From positions 1 to 38,531 of the IMG/VR virus record IMGVR_UViG_3300039448_000025: a stretch of 38,531 nucleotides of DNA. One strand, written 5' to 3'. The notes under the pieces are model-generated. The model was not told the origin of the DNA, did no database searches, and saw nothing but the letters and a program-made list of their open reading frames with translations. Both the position numbers and the translations under genes were made by a program. Numbering within the stretch: the stretch's first letter is position 1; the number at the start of each line of letters is the position of its first letter. Source of the DNA: a virus. Positions 37,542 through 38,531 of this stretch are shown one piece after another.

Positions 37542-37812
37542 TAACAAGAGTTACTCGTATCATTGATTTGCTTGAAAGCCGCGCCATTACTAGCTTCCGC
37601 CTGTAACTTTGAATTGGTTACATTGAGTTACTTAAAAGGTTACAAATTTATAAGTAATTGATTTTTATAAGTTTTTATTTTTCTCTGAGTTACCTTTTAA
37701 TATAGTTACAAGTTACTTTTTAGTTACCACTATGTAACCTTTCTAGTTTTGCAGTTTGCCCAGTAATCGCGCGGTATAGTTCAAGAAATCCGGAGCGTGT
37801 AACCTTTGTTAC
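37542..37812. repeat. Cluster of 13 GTTAC/GTAAC words around an AT-rich core
   Basis: Thirteen copies of GTTAC in either orientation lie in 271 bases: at 37542, 37550, 37603, 37617, 37627, 37639, 37689, 37705, 37712, 37723, 37734, 37799 and 37808. About 0.5 would be expected by chance. Copies flank a 45-base AT-rich segment (37644-37688) that could unwind easily. With the primase-helicase gene in the phage, an iteron-type replication origin is the best guess; binding sites for integrase or excisionase are the main alternative. Confidence 0.6.
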
Positions 37813-37887
37813 TGTTTTCCGACGGCCTCCGGATTTTATAAAAAGTGTGGTTGTGCGCGTGTGTGTGCATGCGCGTATAACAATCGT

Positions 37888-37905
37888 TGGGAATATGTTG
37901 GGAAC
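37888..37905 (+). repeat. Two TGGGAA repeats near attR, likely integrase arm sites
   Basis: TGGGAAT at 37888-37894 and TGGGAAC at 37899-37905, starting 11 bases apart and 86 bases before attR. They match the three copies after attL (184-214) in sequence and direction. Confidence 0.55.
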
Positions 37906-37990
37906 AATATTTTCGATAATCACCTTTATTTAATGGGTGTAAGTGGCTTATTTACTGGTTTTTTTGTACTCTATTTTTCTAGTGCGAATA

Positions 37991-38014
37991 TTCAAATCCC
38001 TATCCCTCCGCCAT
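37991..38014 (+). repeat. attR: attR core (24-bp direct repeat)
   Basis: Exact copy of 104-127, i.e. the 3' end of the tRNA-Ser gene without its 5' part. It marks the right end of the prophage. A displaced tRNA terminator follows 14 bases later, which supports this as the original chromosomal tRNA end. Confidence 0.95.
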
Positions 38015-38027
38015 ATTTAACAGAGAA

Positions 38028-38051
38028 GCCTCGCGCAAGCGGGGCTTTTTT
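38028..38051 (+). terminator. Original host terminator of tRNA-Ser
   Basis: GCCTCGC (38028-38034) pairs with GCGGGGC (38039-38045) over a GCAA loop, with one G-T pair, followed by six T. Before the insertion it stood directly behind the tRNA gene. Confidence 0.85.
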
Positions 38052-38421
38052 GTGTCCGTTGAAAATACCCACTCCAAATTCAACTTCCTTTACCTTCTTA
38101 ATTACACCTGACCGTTCCAAGATTTGAGGTGCAGCGAAAAACCCTTCAGGTGAGACTGCGCCGAGTTGTTATCTTTTAAAATTAAACTCTTCGCGTAGTG
38201 GCAGGCTTAGTTATCGGATTGCTTGTTCGTTCCTTTTCTTCTCTTTTCGTTCAGCATTATTATTTGTCTTGGGCTTTTTTGATCAAGTCATTTTGGAGTG
38301 TTAAATTTTTGTGCTTAGAGTGTTCTTTGCGAGCCTGGTGTCGTAGTCTTTATCGAGCCCTGTAGTTTGTTGTGAATAATGCCTGCCTTTAGAGTGTGGG
38401 AATAAGCATCGGGATAAAAAA
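38052..38421 (+). other. Host intergenic region
   Basis: No gene, RNA or repeat that I can support lies in these 370 bases. The AT-rich 3' half probably holds the promoter of the MAPEG-like gene. A frame over attR (37861-38127) is a chance product of the junction. Confidence 0.5.
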
Positions 38422-38531
38422 ATGACCGAAGTTAATCAAGCTCAGATATTTCTGCCTGCACTCGCACTGGTTGGTTTGACTTTTATTGTCCTTTTGTTGA
38501 TTCCTTTTCGAAGATTCAAGGCAGCGTTGAA
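38422..38531 (+). CDS. MAPEG-like membrane protein, partial (first 36 codons)
   Basis: An open frame from ATG at 38422 runs off the window. It begins MTEVNQAQIFLPALALVGLT and continues with FIVLLLIPFRRFKAAL, a first membrane helix followed by a basic loop, as in MAPEG (membrane-associated eicosanoid/glutathione) family proteins of bacteria. A GGGAT ribosome site is seen. It is a host gene. With only 36 residues visible, the family call is tentative. Confidence 0.6.
   Translation, partial: MTEVNQAQIFLPALALVGLTFIVLLLIPFRRFKAAL

Noticed and set aside
37542-37812. Repeat cluster as a CRISPR array
   Set aside because: The words are only five bases, in both orientations and irregularly spaced; there are no long repeats or cas genes.
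37861-38127. 88-codon plus-strand frame across attR
   Set aside because: It joins phage noncoding DNA, the tRNA 3' end and the host terminator in one frame, and has no ribosome site.

Overview
The window holds one essentially complete, P2-like (Peduoviridae-type, contractile-tailed) prophage of about 37.9 kb, inserted into the 3' end of a tRNA-Ser(UGA) gene of a bacterial chromosome. A 24-bp direct repeat, positions 104-127 and 37991-38014, marks the two ends. The host parts are the tRNA on the left and, on the right, a tRNA-type terminator, a stretch with no visible gene and the first 36 codons of a MAPEG-like membrane protein. The moderate GC content, the protein style and the P2-type phage suggest a gammaproteobacterium, possibly a marine one. 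The species cannot be read from the sequence.

Layout. (1) 104-1591: attL, three 12-bp-spaced TGGGAAC repeats, and a tyrosine integrase on the minus strand. (2) 1592-9935: early and accessory genes, nearly all on the minus strand. They include a BRO-N-like antirepressor preceded by a structured element that resembles the c4 antisense RNA of P1/P7, a membrane-anchored WYL-like protein on the plus strand, a transglutaminase-like cysteine peptidase, a small lipoprotein, a Zn-ribbon protein, a DUF3850/ASCH protein, a CHC2/Toprim/helicase replication protein, an Ogr-type late activator, a CII-like regulator and a ribbon-helix-helix protein. (3) 9936-11696: the immunity switch, with a large operator dyad, an HTH repressor on the plus strand, and a second HTH gene translationally coupled to a secreted HNH nuclease. 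(4) 11676-34020: the structural and lysis genes on the minus strand, in P2 order: D, U, T, E'/E, FII, FI, then H, I, J, W, V, then S, R, LysC, LysB, endolysin, holins, X, L, M, N, O. (5) 34178-36993: terminase P and portal Q on the plus strand. (6) 36994-38014: a noncoding end with a terminator, a candidate cos, a dense GTTAC repeat cluster around an AT-rich core, arm-type repeats and attR.

The P2 backbone carries several insertions. Between S and V (the place of P2's nonessential orf30) lie two AT-rich plus-strand genes of unknown function, a membrane protein and a DUF3800-like protein, and next to them a com-dam pair whose dam ribosome binding site lies inside a hairpin. A second receptor-binding module (LamG-like protein plus spike base protein) lies upstream of V.

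How the parts fit. The repressor probably acts at dyads with TAGTAAT half-sites; one lies in the switch region and a second lies in front of the membrane WYL gene. The Ogr protein probably turns on four late operons: a dyad of the form TGT-N13-ACA occurs in each of the intergenic gaps where P2 would have its P, O, V and F promoters. Replication is likely driven by the primase-helicase and not by a P2 gpA-type nickase, of which there is no sign. The GTTAC cluster near attR is the best candidate for its origin.
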